The notes below the pieces were generated by a model. The model saw only the letters and a list, made by a program, of their open reading frames with translations, searched no databases and was not told the DNA's origin. Shown here piece by piece: positions 9,277 through 17,750 of a stretch of DNA of 40,694 nt. Position 1 is the stretch's first letter, and each line of letters opens with the position of its first letter. The position numbers and the translations under genes were made by a program. The stretch is from Flavobacteriales bacterium (GTDB lineage Bacteria > Bacteroidota > Bacteroidia > Flavobacteriales_D > Parvicellaceae), in NCBI GenBank assembly GCA_029243225.1, contig JAQWSL010000016.1, positions 1 to 40,694 of the forward strand. The letters are read 5' to 3'.

Positions 9277-9887
9277 ATCTATTTACAAGTAACGATAAAT
9301 TTAGAAGTGAAATTTACATTGTTATTAAATTGCTGGAAAATGGACTTCAAAGTCTTCAAATAAAGAAACCTGATTTTACAAAAAAACAACTCCGTTCATA
9401 TATTGATCAAATTCCTGAAAAATTTCATGATAAATTAATTATACACTCACATTACAATTTAATTTTCAAATACAACCTAAAAGGAATACATATATCAAAA
9501 CACTTTAGAAACAAAAAAATAAAATTTAAAACTTTATTATTTCTAATTAAATACTTTAGAAAAGGTAAAATTATCAGCTGCTCTTGTCACAATATTGATA
9601 AATTATTAGATGTACCAAAATTTTATACGAATGTTTTCATATCACCAATATTTACTAAAGAGAATAACCTTAATCCATTGTTTCCTTTAAAAACACTAGA
9701 AAACATTATTCCACAGCTAGAATCAAAAGTTTTTGCTTCTGGGGGAATAAACCTAACAAACGTTGATTTGATTAAAAATGTTGGTTTTGAAGGCGTTGGA
9801 TTAATGGGAAGTATCTGGTTTGATGATGCAAAACAACCTTTATTACATTTTAAAGAATCTAAGAAAAAGTTAACAACCTTATCTTAA
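9267..9887 (+). CDS. TenI/ThiE-like TIM-barrel protein (thiamine phosphate synthase superfamily)
   Basis: A 206-residue protein of the TMP synthase/TenI fold. Family segments: ENGLQSLQIKKPDFTKKQL (28-46, the phosphate/pyrimidine loop), KLIIHSHYNLIFKYNLKGIHIS (substrate-side strand), SCSCHNIDKL, FISPIFTKEN and FASGGINLTNVDLIKNVGFEGVGLMGSIW near the C terminus. The usual Q/H-x-R-x-K of ThiE/TenI reads QIKKP, so the arginine is missing, which casts doubt on true thiamine phosphate synthase activity. Start ATG 9267 lies inside the end of the GGGPS gene. No other thiamine gene is nearby; linkage to GGGPS suggests a role outside thiamine synthesis (inference). Confidence 0.75.
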   Translation: MQLNLFTSNDKFRSEIYIVIKLLENGLQSLQIKKPDFTKKQLRSYIDQIPEKFHDKLIIHSHYNLIFKYNLKGIHISKHFRNKKIKFKTLLFLIKYFRKGKIISCSCHNIDKLLDVPKFYTNVFISPIFTKENNLNPLFPLKTLENIIPQLESKVFASGGINLTNVDLIKNVGFEGVGLMGSIWFDDAKQPLLHFKESKKKLTTLS

Positions 9888-9961
9888 TGACTTTTTTAAC
9901 CTTATGGTAACTTTTAAAATTAATCTCCGTTAATTGATTGATTCATAAATAGAATTACCAT

Positions 9962-10909
9962 ATGTGTTGTAAATTATCCCTTTTTAAATTTTCGATTTTA
10001 ATCTTTTCGATTTTTATATTTAAGCTCGGCATTTCTCAACCAGCTGAAAAATATAACTCTAGAGAACAATACATTAAAAAATACAGCTCAGAGGCTGTTA
10101 ATCAAATGGTGCAATATAAGATCCCAGCAAGTATAACTTTAGCGCAAGGAATTTTAGAAAGCAACAATGGAAATTCTGAACTTGCAAAATATGGAAACAA
10201 TCATTTTGGAATAAAATGCCACAAATGGGAGGGTGAAGGAATATATCAAGATGATGACGCTAAAAATGAATGTTTTAGAAAATACTCCTCTGCTCTTGAA
10301 TCATTCAAAGATCATTCTTTATTCTTGTCTAAAAGAGGAAGATATTCTTTTCTTTTTAATTTAAAATTAGAAGATTATAAAGGTTGGGCCAAAGGGTTAA
10401 AAAAAGCTGGTTATGCAACCAATCCGCAATATGCGAACATATTAATCTCTTTGATAGAAAAACATGAACTATATCAATTTGACAAATCATCAATATTGGC
10501 AAAAAATATACCAACTCAAAAACAAAACACAAAGCATGATTTAATGCTTAAAAAACAAAACAAGCATTCTGTATCAATCCATCAAAACAACATAAAATAC
10601 ATTACAGCTAAAAGTGGTGATACGTTTTATAGCTTAGCAAATGAATTTGAAATGGGATTATGGCAAATTTACAAGTACAATAACCTAGATAAAGGAGATA
10701 TATTAAAAATAAATGACATCATCTTTCTTCAGCCAAAAAGAAATAGGTGTAATGTTAAATTCCATGTTGTAAAAAATGGGGATAATATTAAATCCATTTC
10801 TCAGTTTTATGGATTGAAACTTAAAAAAATCTTAAAAAGAAATGATATGTCTATTGAAGATTCACTTCTAATTGGATCTAAAGTATATTTGAGAAAACCC
10901 AAAAAATAA
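9962..10909 (+). CDS. Exported glucosaminidase with two LysM domains
   Basis: A 315-residue cell-wall hydrolase. Residues 1-25 form a signal peptide. Residues about 35-172 are a GH73-type mannosyl-glycoprotein endo-beta-N-acetylglucosaminidase domain: SITLAQGILESNNGNSELA, with the probable catalytic Glu66, then NNHFGIKCHKW and the downstream GYATNPQYANILISLIE. Two LysM peptidoglycan-binding domains follow (213-257, starting YITAKSGDTFYSLA; 267-311, starting FHVVKNGDNIKSIS). It likely cleaves glycan strands during growth or division. The gap of 74 bases before it and its position upstream of prfB suggest an independent unit. Confidence 0.92.
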   Translation: MCCKLSLFKFSILIFSIFIFKLGISQPAEKYNSREQYIKKYSSEAVNQMVQYKIPASITLAQGILESNNGNSELAKYGNNHFGIKCHKWEGEGIYQDDDAKNECFRKYSSALESFKDHSLFLSKRGRYSFLFNLKLEDYKGWAKGLKKAGYATNPQYANILISLIEKHELYQFDKSSILAKNIPTQKQNTKHDLMLKKQNKHSVSIHQNNIKYITAKSGDTFYSLANEFEMGLWQIYKYNNLDKGDILKINDIIFLQPKRNRCNVKFHVVKNGDNIKSISQFYGLKLKKILKRNDMSIEDSLLIGSKVYLRKPKK

Positions 10910-10910
10910 A

Positions 10911-10940
10911 TTGTGCAAATAAATTAGATGTTTAGTTTAG
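10911..10940 (+). promoter_or_regulatory. Possible Bacteroidota-type promoter before prfB
   Basis: TTG at 10911-10913 is followed, 19 bases later, by TAgtTTaG at 10933-10940. The spacing matches the Flavobacteriia TTG-N(17-23)-TAnnTTTG consensus, but the downstream element has one mismatch. The predicted start would leave a very short leader before the ATG at 10958. Confidence 0.3.
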
Positions 10941-10957
10941 TCCTAAATTAATAATCA

Positions 10958-12047
10958 ATGATATCAAACGAGCAATTAGAAGAGTTGTGTAAGCGCCTGG
11001 ATGCGTTGAGGGGGTACCTTTGACGTTGAAACAAAAAAAACTGAAATAGCTGAAGAAGAGCTAAAAACACAAGACCCTGAATTCTGGAATGATCCTAAGG
11101 CTGCAGAATTAATACTCAAGAAAATAAAAAAGAAAAAATTTTGGGTGCTTTCATGTGATAATATTCAAAATCAAATTGAAGATTTACAAGTGCTTTATGA
11201 GTTTTTCAAAGAGGGTGAAGTTGATGAAGTTGAAATCAAAAAAAATTACGATAAATCTGTGAATTCAATCGAAGAATTAGAGCTGAAAAATATGCTTTCT
11301 AGTGAAGAAGACAATCTTGATGCTATTCTTCAAATTACAGCTGGTGCCGGAGGAACAGAAAGTTGTGATTGGTCATCTATGCTTATGCGCATGTATTTAA
11401 TATGGGCAGAAAAAAACAATTATAAGGTTAAGGAGTTAAATCTTCAGGATGGTGAAGTTGCAGGCATAAAAACAGTAACATTAGAAATTTCTGGAGATTT
11501 TGCATTTGGTTACCTCAAAGGAGAAAACGGAGTACATCGACTTGTTAGGGTTAGTCCATTTAATGCTCAGGGTAAAAGAATGACTTCTTTTTCATCTGTT
11601 TATGTATACCCGTCAGTAGATGACACCATTGACATAAAAATTAACCCATCTGATATATCTTGGGACACCTTTAGAAGTGGTGGAGCTGGTGGCCAAAATG
11701 TAAACAAAGTTGAAACAGGTGTGCGTTTAAAACATGCTCCAACTGGAATTGTAATAGAAAATACAGAATCTAGATCACAATTAGCTAACAGAGAAAAAGC
11801 AATTCAGCTATTAAAATCTCAGCTATATGAACTTGAGATAAGAAAACAAAGAGAAAAACAAAATGAAATTGAAGCTGGTAAAATGAAAATTGAATGGGGG
11901 TCTCAAATAAGGAGCTATGTATTGGATGATAAAAGAGTAAAAGACCATAGAACTAATTTTCAATCAAACGATCCATTTAAAATATTAGATGGTGATTTAG
12001 ATTCTTTTTTAAAAGCATTTTTAATGGCAACTGGTGAAGCCAAATAA
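10958..12047 (+). CDS. prfB: Peptide chain release factor 2 (programmed +1 frameshift)
   Basis: RF2 terminates translation at UGA and UAA. The first 21 codons run from ATG 10958 to an in-frame TGA at 11021-11023; reading then continues one base later (from 11022) to the TAA at 12045-12047, giving about 362 residues, close to the 365 of E. coli. The order is the short pre-shift segment ending LRGYL, then DVETKKTEIAEEEL, the helical N-terminal domain, the RF2 stop-recognition tripeptide SPF in VRVSPFNAQGKRMTSF, and the catalytic GGQ in RSGGAGGQNVNKVET. A frame-only gene call would miss the first ~62 residues and start at a GTG (11145) inside the gene. Frameshifting at this site autoregulates RF2: low RF2 makes ribosomes pause at UGA and shift. 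Confidence 0.95.
11009..11024 (+). promoter_or_regulatory. prfB programmed +1 frameshift site
   Basis: The sequence reads AGG GGG TAC CTT TGA C. It has a Shine-Dalgarno-like AGGGGG (11009-11014), three bases, the slippery CTT (11018-11020), then the in-frame stop TGA followed by C (11021-11024). This is the canonical RF2 recoding signal, differing from the E. coli one (AGGGGGTATCTTTGAC) at one base. Protein reading resumes with GAC in the +1 frame. Confidence 0.96.
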
Positions 12048-12123
12048 CTCTCTTTTTTTATAAAAAAATTAATTGCTATTTTCTTCATTAATTTAATAGC
12101 AAATTTCACGCAACCTATTCTTA

Positions 12124-12153
12124 TTGTTTTTCGTCTATAATTAGTTATTTTTG
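12124..12153 (+). promoter_or_regulatory. Bacteroidota-type promoter for the PKD giant gene
   Basis: TTG at 12124-12126, a 19-base spacer, and a perfect TAnnTTTG (TATTTTTG) at 12146-12153. Spacing and sequence match the Flavobacteriia primary sigma-factor consensus. The start codon is 40 bases further downstream. Confidence 0.6.
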
Positions 12154-12193
12154 CAAACTTGTTTATTTAATTTTTTATAAAAAAGGTCATTAT

Positions 12194-15100
12194 ATGAGAA
12201 AAGTATACCAGCTCTCCCTAATTTTATTATTTTTTTCTTTTTCCACATCATTGTTTTCTCATGATGGAATAAAAAAAGGTTTTCATTTTACTGAAAATAA
12301 AGGTCAACATGGAGACAATGTTGCTTTTCATAGTAAACTTCATGTTGGAAACATGTTTTTAGAAAAAGATCGCTTTACTTTTGATCTTTTTTCTGCACAA
12401 GAAATGAATTCTTTATTCGAAACAAAACACACTTCAAGGGAAGAAAAAAATGGAATTCCTCAAATTCAAAAAAGACAACCAGAAATAGATCCTTCAATAA
12501 TTGAAAAAAAATTCAAAAAGCATTCTTACTCTATGATTTTTAATGGATCAAACTCTAATCCATCTATCATACCTAACTTAATGCTTTCTGGTGCTAAAAA
12601 TTATTTTATTGGAAATGATAAATCAAAATGGGCCTTCGAGGCAAAATCTTACAAATCGGTAAGGTATAATGAGCTCTACGATAACATTGACATGGAAGTT
12701 TACTCAGAATTTGAATGGATGAAATATGATTTCATTGTTCATCCTGGAGGAAATCCTAACGAAATCCAAATAAACTATGAAGGTGTTGATGGACTTAGCG
12801 TTAATTTAAAAGGAGAATTAATTATTGAATTATCTACAGGAGAAATCAAAGAAGTTAAATTAAAAGCCTATCAAGATTTAAATGGTAAAAGAGTTTCTGT
12901 TCCTTGTTTTTTCAACATCAATGGTACAGAAATATCTTATAGTTTACCTAAAGGTTACGACACAAACTTTGATTTAGTGATAGATCCGATATGGGTTTTT
13001 TCTTCTTTATCTGGATCAACAGCTGACAATTGGGGTTTCACATCAACTTACGACACTTTAGGTAATCTTTATTCTGCTGGAATTGCATTTGGCAATGGTT
13101 ACCCTGCCACAGTAGGTGCATATTCTACGACTTCATTAGGTGGTGATTTTGATATTTCAATTACTAAATTTGACCCTACTGGTGCTAATGTTTTGTATGC
13201 TACATACTTAGGAGGTAATGACAATGAAATGCCACACAGTTTAGTACATGATTCTCAAAACAACCTAGTTATATTGGGCTCCTCATCTTCTACTAACTAC
13301 CCTACACCTGGCGGATATGATCAAACATTTAATGGGGGATGGACTGGGACTTCTGCAAACATGTGGGGATCTCCTTATTCAAATGGAGCAGATATTATTT
13401 TAACAAGATTAAATAGCTCCGGTAATATCATTAATTCCACATACATTGGAGGTAGTGATAATGAAGGTATTAATGAAAGCATGGTGTATAATTATGCTGA
13501 TCAAGGTAGAGGTGAATTAGTATTAGATGCAAATGATGATGTTTATGTAGCAACTTCTTTATGGTCTGATGATTTCCCTGGGATATCTGGTGGTTCAATC
13601 AACAATGGAGCCGGATGGGGAGCTCAAGATGCTGTAGTTTTTAAAATGAACAGTACTTTATCTTCTTTAGACTGGGCAAGATATTTAGGTGGGACTGACT
13701 ATGAATGTGGTAATTCAATAAGAGTTTCTGATCAAGGAACTGTTTTTGTTTGTGGAGCTACAACAAGTTCTGATTTAGGTGCAACTGGTGGGGTTTATGA
13801 TCAAACCTTTAATGGAGTATGGGACGGATATATTGCTAGCTTTAATGCCAATACAGGAGCCCCTATAGCAAGAACATACATTGGAACTTCTGAATATGAC
13901 CAAACGTTTATTTTAGAAGTTGATGATCAAGAAGATGTATATGTAGTTGGTCAAACTTTGGGCAGCTACCCAGTAGTTAATGCTGCTTATTCAAATGCTA
14001 ATAGTGCACAATTCATTCATAAATTGAACTCTTCATTAAGTTTAACCGATTACAGTACAATCTTTGGTTCTGGATCATTAACAGGCCCTCCAAATCAACA
14101 AAGTATTGATATTTCACCTACTGCTTTTTTAGTTGACCATTGTGGAAATGTATATGTTTCTGGATGGGGTGGGGGATTTAATAGCGCCACATCTTTTTCT
14201 GGTGTATACAATCCCTTTGCTGGAGGTAGTACTAACGGGTTACCCCTTACTGCTGATGCTCAACAAAGTTCTACAGACGGAAGTGATTTTTACTTTTTTG
14301 TAATGGAAAGAGATGCAACTGGTCTTCTTTATGGAACTTATTTTGGAGATCCTAACGTAGCTGAACATACGGATGGTGGAACTAGCAGATTTGATCCTGA
14401 TGGAGTTGTCTATCAATCTGTATGTGCTGCTTGTAACTCTCCTTGGACATTCCCAACAACTCCAGGTGTTGCCTATCCAAATAGTGGAACCGCAGGTCAA
14501 GCATTTTTCTGCAACATGGGGTCAATCAAGTTTGAATTTGATTTTCAAGGTGTTGAGGCTACAGCTAACGTACCAGCAAACCTTACTATGTGTACAACAG
14601 ATTATTCTGTAGACTTCACTTCAACAGGTACAAACCCACAACATTTTTGGGATTTTGGTGACGGATCTGGAACATCTACAGCAGCAAACCCTACCTATAC
14701 ATATACAACAGTTGGAATATACAATGTTATGTATGTTGCAATTGATCCATCAAGCTGTAATATTTCAGACACAGCTTACTTTAGTGTAGAATTAATTCAA
14801 GCACCAACATTCAATGCTAACTTTAACCTTCCTAATATACCTCCATGCTCTGATCCTGCATCAGTTACTGTAAATGCAAATGTTTCTGGAACAGGAATAG
14901 ATTCATTACAGTGGAATATGGGAGATGGTACAATTTATACAGACATAAATTCAATTTCTCACTCTTATACAAGTCAAGGCATATATCCGATTGAGGTTAT
15001 TGCCTGGGATTTAACTTGCGGCTTTAGTGATACAATTGTTGATACTCTAAATTTTATAACTGCTGTTTCAAATGCAGTTGCTACAGCTCCAGCTGACACA

Positions 15101-17407
15101 ACACTTTGTTCTTCACCACCTTATAATATGAACTTTACATCTGATGGCAGTACTCCAAGTGTTTTTTGGGATTTTGGAGATGGCAATACTTCTACCCTTC
15201 CAAATCCAACAAATGCTTTTGCTGATAGTGGTACCTATCAAGTTATGTTCATTGCTATTGATCCTAACACTTGTAACCTTGAAGACACAGCTTATTTTAC
15301 TGTTGAACTTCTTCAGGCGGCAACCTTTAGTGCACAAATAAGTGTACCAACAATTCCACCTTGTTCTGATCCAACTCTTATTCCACTAAACGCCTCATTT
15401 ACTGGAACAGGAGCAGATTCTTTAGTTTGGGATTTAGGAGATGGAACCATTTACACAGATTCTACAAATTTCACCTATTATTATTCTAATCCTGGAGTTT
15501 ATACAGTTTCAATGACTGCATGGGATCTAACTTGTAACAATACTAATACCATTTCGCAGGTAGTTGATTTCAACTCTACATTTTCAACAGCTACTGCAAC
15601 TGTACCGCCTGATACATTACTTTGTTCTTCTCCACCATTTAACATGGGTTTTACTTCAAACGGAAGTACTCCAGATGTTTTTTGGGATTTTGGTGATGGC
15701 AATACTTCTACCCTTCCAAATCCAACAAATGCTTTTGCTGATAGCGGAACCTATGTAGTTATGTTTATAGCAATTGATTCTACAACTTGTAACATAGCTG
15801 ATACTGCTTACTTCACTGTTGACCTTCAACAAGCGGCAGTTTTTAATGCTCAATTTAATGTCCCTACAATTCCACCATGTTCTGATCCAACACTTATTCC
15901 ATTAAATGCTTCATTTACTGGAACAGGAGCTGATTCTCTCGTTTGGGATTTAGGTGATGGAACCATTTACACAGATTCTACAAGTTTTACTTACTATTAT
16001 GCATCTTCTGGAATTTATACAGTTTCAATGACAGCATGGGATTTCACTTGTAACAATACTAATACAGTTTCACAAGTAGTCAATTTCATATCTTCTTTTT
16101 CAACAGCTACTGCAACAGCACCAAACGACACAACTATTTGTTCAACTCCACCATACAATATGGATTTCACATCAGATGGAAGTACTCCAGATGTTTTTTG
16201 GGATTTTGGTGATGGCAATACTTCTACCCTTCCAAATCCAACAAATGCTTTTGCTGATAGTGGTTTTTATCAAGTTATGTTTATAGCTATTGACTCTACA
16301 ACCTGTAACACAGCTGATACCGCTTATTTTGATGTTGAAATTATTCAAGCTCCAACATTCATAGCAAGTTTTAATTTACCCGTAATTCCTCCATGTTCTG
16401 ATCCTGATTCTGTAACAGTAAATGCTAATTTTTCTGGTTCAGGAATTGATTCATTAGTTTGGGATATGGGTGATGGAACTCAAATATTCGATTCCACATC
16501 GATTGCATACAATTATACTGCAGAAGGTATTTATAATATTTCTGTTTCAGCTTGGGGCTTTTGTGGTAACGACACAACAATTTCAGAAATTTTCAACTTT
16601 AATACTGATAGCTCTTTAGCTGTGGCATATGCTCCTGAAGACACGCTGCTCTGTACTACACCACCATTTTCAATTGGGTTCAATTCATATGGTTCGAATC
16701 CTTCACAATTGTGGGATTTTGGAGATGGAAATACATCAACTGATCCTAATCCGAACCATGTTTTCGCTGACACCGGCAATTACGTAGTAACTTACATTGC
16801 AATTGATAGTAGTTCATGTAATATTTCAGATACAGCTGTATTTAATGTTACTTTATTACAGGCTGAACAATTCTCTGCTGAATTAAATTTCGACCCACCT
16901 CCACCATGTGGTATAGATAGTATGCTTGTAGAATTAGCATTTACTGGAACTGGTGCTGATTCGCTAATTTGGGATATGGGCAATGGAGATATATTTAACG
17001 ATTCAAATGTAAATTATTATTACACAGTTCCTGGAACTTACCAAGTTGCTTTAACGGCTTACGATTTAGAATGTGATTATGTAGAAACAATTAGTGAAGC
17101 AGTTGTTTTTGCTGGGAATTTCAATACCGAAGACGTTGTTCCTAATGTCTTTTCACCAAATGGTGATGGAGATAATGATCAATTAAGATTCATTAGAGTT
17201 AATGATACTAAAGAATTCAAAATAACAATTTACAATAGATGGGGAGCTGTAATTTATGAATCTACCAATGCAAATGTAAGTTGGGACGGCAACTCTCCTG
17301 GAGGAAAGCTTGCTACTGCAGGGGTTTACTTTTTCGAAATTAGATATACAGATAAATGCAGTGAAGATGAAAAGCTAGAGACAGGATTCATTCATTTAGT
17401 AAGGTAA
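12194..17407 (+). CDS. Giant T9SS type B secreted protein with SBBP-like propeller and ten PKD domains
   Basis: A 1737-residue surface or secreted protein. Residues 1-23 are a signal peptide. About 30-270 resemble the N-terminal DUF7948-type module found with SBBP repeats (FTENKGQHGDNVAFHSKL, LVIDPIWVFSS). About 270-770 carry SBBP/beta-propeller repeats (TYLGGNDNE, TYIGGSDNEG, RYLGGTDYE, TYIGTSEYDQ). About 795-1650 are ten PKD domains (core WDFGDGNTST or WDLGDGTIYT) arranged as five two-domain units. The last ~85 residues are the gliding-motility-type (type B) C-terminal domain: VPNVFSPNGDGDNDQL, FKITIYNRWGAVIYES, WDGNSPGGKLATAGVYFFEI. It is therefore expected to cross the outer membrane by T9SS. 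Every PKD domain carries two cysteines at equivalent places. An adhesin-like or matrix role is inferred. Confidence 0.93.
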   Translation: MRKVYQLSLILLFFSFSTSLFSHDGIKKGFHFTENKGQHGDNVAFHSKLHVGNMFLEKDRFTFDLFSAQEMNSLFETKHTSREEKNGIPQIQKRQPEIDPSIIEKKFKKHSYSMIFNGSNSNPSIIPNLMLSGAKNYFIGNDKSKWAFEAKSYKSVRYNELYDNIDMEVYSEFEWMKYDFIVHPGGNPNEIQINYEGVDGLSVNLKGELIIELSTGEIKEVKLKAYQDLNGKRVSVPCFFNINGTEISYSLPKGYDTNFDLVIDPIWVFSSLSGSTADNWGFTSTYDTLGNLYSAGIAFGNGYPATVGAYSTTSLGGDFDISITKFDPTGANVLYATYLGGNDNEMPHSLVHDSQNNLVILGSSSSTNYPTPGGYDQTFNGGWTGTSANMWGSPYSNGADIILTRLNSSGNIINSTYIGGSDNEGINESMVYNYADQGRGELVLDANDDVYVATSLWSDDFPGISGGSINNGAGWGAQDAVVFKMNSTLSSLDWARYLGGTDYECGNSIRVSDQGTVFVCGATTSSDLGATGGVYDQTFNGVWDGYIASFNANTGAPIARTYIGTSEYDQTFILEVDDQEDVYVVGQTLGSYPVVNAAYSNANSAQFIHKLNSSLSLTDYSTIFGSGSLTGPPNQQSIDISPTAFLVDHCGNVYVSGWGGGFNSATSFSGVYNPFAGGSTNGLPLTADAQQSSTDGSDFYFFVMERDATGLLYGTYFGDPNVAEHTDGGTSRFDPDGVVYQSVCAACNSPWTFPTTPGVAYPNSGTAGQAFFCNMGSIKFEFDFQGVEATANVPANLTMCTTDYSVDFTSTGTNPQHFWDFGDGSGTSTAANPTYTYTTVGIYNVMYVAIDPSSCNISDTAYFSVELIQAPTFNANFNLPNIPPCSDPASVTVNANVSGTGIDSLQWNMGDGTIYTDINSISHSYTSQGIYPIEVIAWDLTCGFSDTIVDTLNFITAVSNAVATAPADTTLCSSPPYNMNFTSDGSTPSVFWDFGDGNTSTLPNPTNAFADSGTYQVMFIAIDPNTCNLEDTAYFTVELLQAATFSAQISVPTIPPCSDPTLIPLNASFTGTGADSLVWDLGDGTIYTDSTNFTYYYSNPGVYTVSMTAWDLTCNNTNTISQVVDFNSTFSTATATVPPDTLLCSSPPFNMGFTSNGSTPDVFWDFGDGNTSTLPNPTNAFADSGTYVVMFIAIDSTTCNIADTAYFTVDLQQAAVFNAQFNVPTIPPCSDPTLIPLNASFTGTGADSLVWDLGDGTIYTDSTSFTYYYASSGIYTVSMTAWDFTCNNTNTVSQVVNFISSFSTATATAPNDTTICSTPPYNMDFTSDGSTPDVFWDFGDGNTSTLPNPTNAFADSGFYQVMFIAIDSTTCNTADTAYFDVEIIQAPTFIASFNLPVIPPCSDPDSVTVNANFSGSGIDSLVWDMGDGTQIFDSTSIAYNYTAEGIYNISVSAWGFCGNDTTISEIFNFNTDSSLAVAYAPEDTLLCTTPPFSIGFNSYGSNPSQLWDFGDGNTSTDPNPNHVFADTGNYVVTYIAIDSSSCNISDTAVFNVTLLQAEQFSAELNFDPPPPCGIDSMLVELAFTGTGADSLIWDMGNGDIFNDSNVNYYYTVPGTYQVALTAYDLECDYVETISEAVVFAGNFNTEDVVPNVFSPNGDGDNDQLRFIRVNDTKEFKITIYNRWGAVIYESTNANVSWDGNSPGGKLATAGVYFFEIRYTDKCSEDEKLETGFIHLVR
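14600..17110 (+). repeat. Five tandem ~516-bp repeats encoding paired PKD domains
   Basis: Using the TTTTTGGGATTTTGG core of the first PKD domain of each unit as anchor, copies begin at 14642, 15161, 15677, 16193 and 16706, giving periods of 519, 516, 516 and 513 bases (~172 codons). The three central copies are nearly identical at DNA level over ~68 bases from the anchor (one difference), synonymous positions included, while the outer two are diverged. The second domain of the unit is likewise nearly identical in copies two and three (TTTGGGATTTAGG region, ~15427 and ~15943). Confidence 0.95.
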
Positions 17408-17411
17408 TAAT

Positions 17412-17750
17412 ATGAAATACTATCACAATCCTAGATGTAGAAAAAGTAGAGAAGGGTTATCCATTTTAGAAGAAAGAGGTCTTTCACCAGAAATAGTTTT
17501 GTACTTGAAAGACAATCCCTCCAAATCAGAGATTATAGATGTGATTAGTAAACTAGGAGTTCATCCTTTGGATCTTGTTAGAAAATCTGAAAAAATTTAT
17601 AACGAAAAATATAAAAACTATTCTCTGAATGAAGGGCAATTAATTGATATGTTGGTAGAAAACCCTATATTAATTGAACGCCCTATTTTCATTAATGAAG
17701 ATAAGGGGGTAATTGGAAGACCTCCAGAAAAAGTGTTAGAAATAATCTAA
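17412..17750 (+). CDS. ArsC/Spx-family arsenate reductase-like protein
   Basis: A 112-residue thioredoxin-fold protein of the glutaredoxin-dependent ArsC/YffB/Spx family. The N-terminal KYYHNPRCRKSREGL holds the single catalytic Cys9 in the NPRCxKSR signature; position 10 is Arg where Ser is commonest. Downstream are VLYLKDNPSKSEI, ENPILIERPIF and VIGRPPEKVLEII, all family hallmarks (the RPI motif and the GRPPE anion-binding arm). Arsenate reductase activity (EC 1.20.4.1) is the family annotation, but without arsenical transport genes nearby a general redox role is equally possible. It starts 4 bases after the PKD gene; its TAA interlocks with the stop of the 51-residue ORF on the minus strand. 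Confidence 0.88.
   Translation: MKYYHNPRCRKSREGLSILEERGLSPEIVLYLKDNPSKSEIIDVISKLGVHPLDLVRKSEKIYNEKYKNYSLNEGQLIDMLVENPILIERPIFINEDKGVIGRPPEKVLEII

Noticed and set aside
11145-12047. prfB starting at the GTG at 11145
   Set aside because: It would cut away the N-terminal domain; the true start at 10958 with a recoding site explains the whole family length.
12073-12102. Inverted repeat TTGCTATT / AATAGCAA after prfB as a terminator
   Set aside because: Only 8 bp, AT-rich, with a 14-base loop and no T tract of note; too weak to call.
14240-16983. Several antisense and alternate-frame ORFs of 60-90 codons inside the PKD gene
   Set aside because: They recur with the 516-bp repeat and mirror its codons; composition is unlike real proteins, and the sense frame is clearly coding.
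14600-17110. Could the regular repeats be a CRISPR array?
   Set aside because: The period of ~516 bp is far too long, the repeats lie within one open frame, and no cas genes are present.
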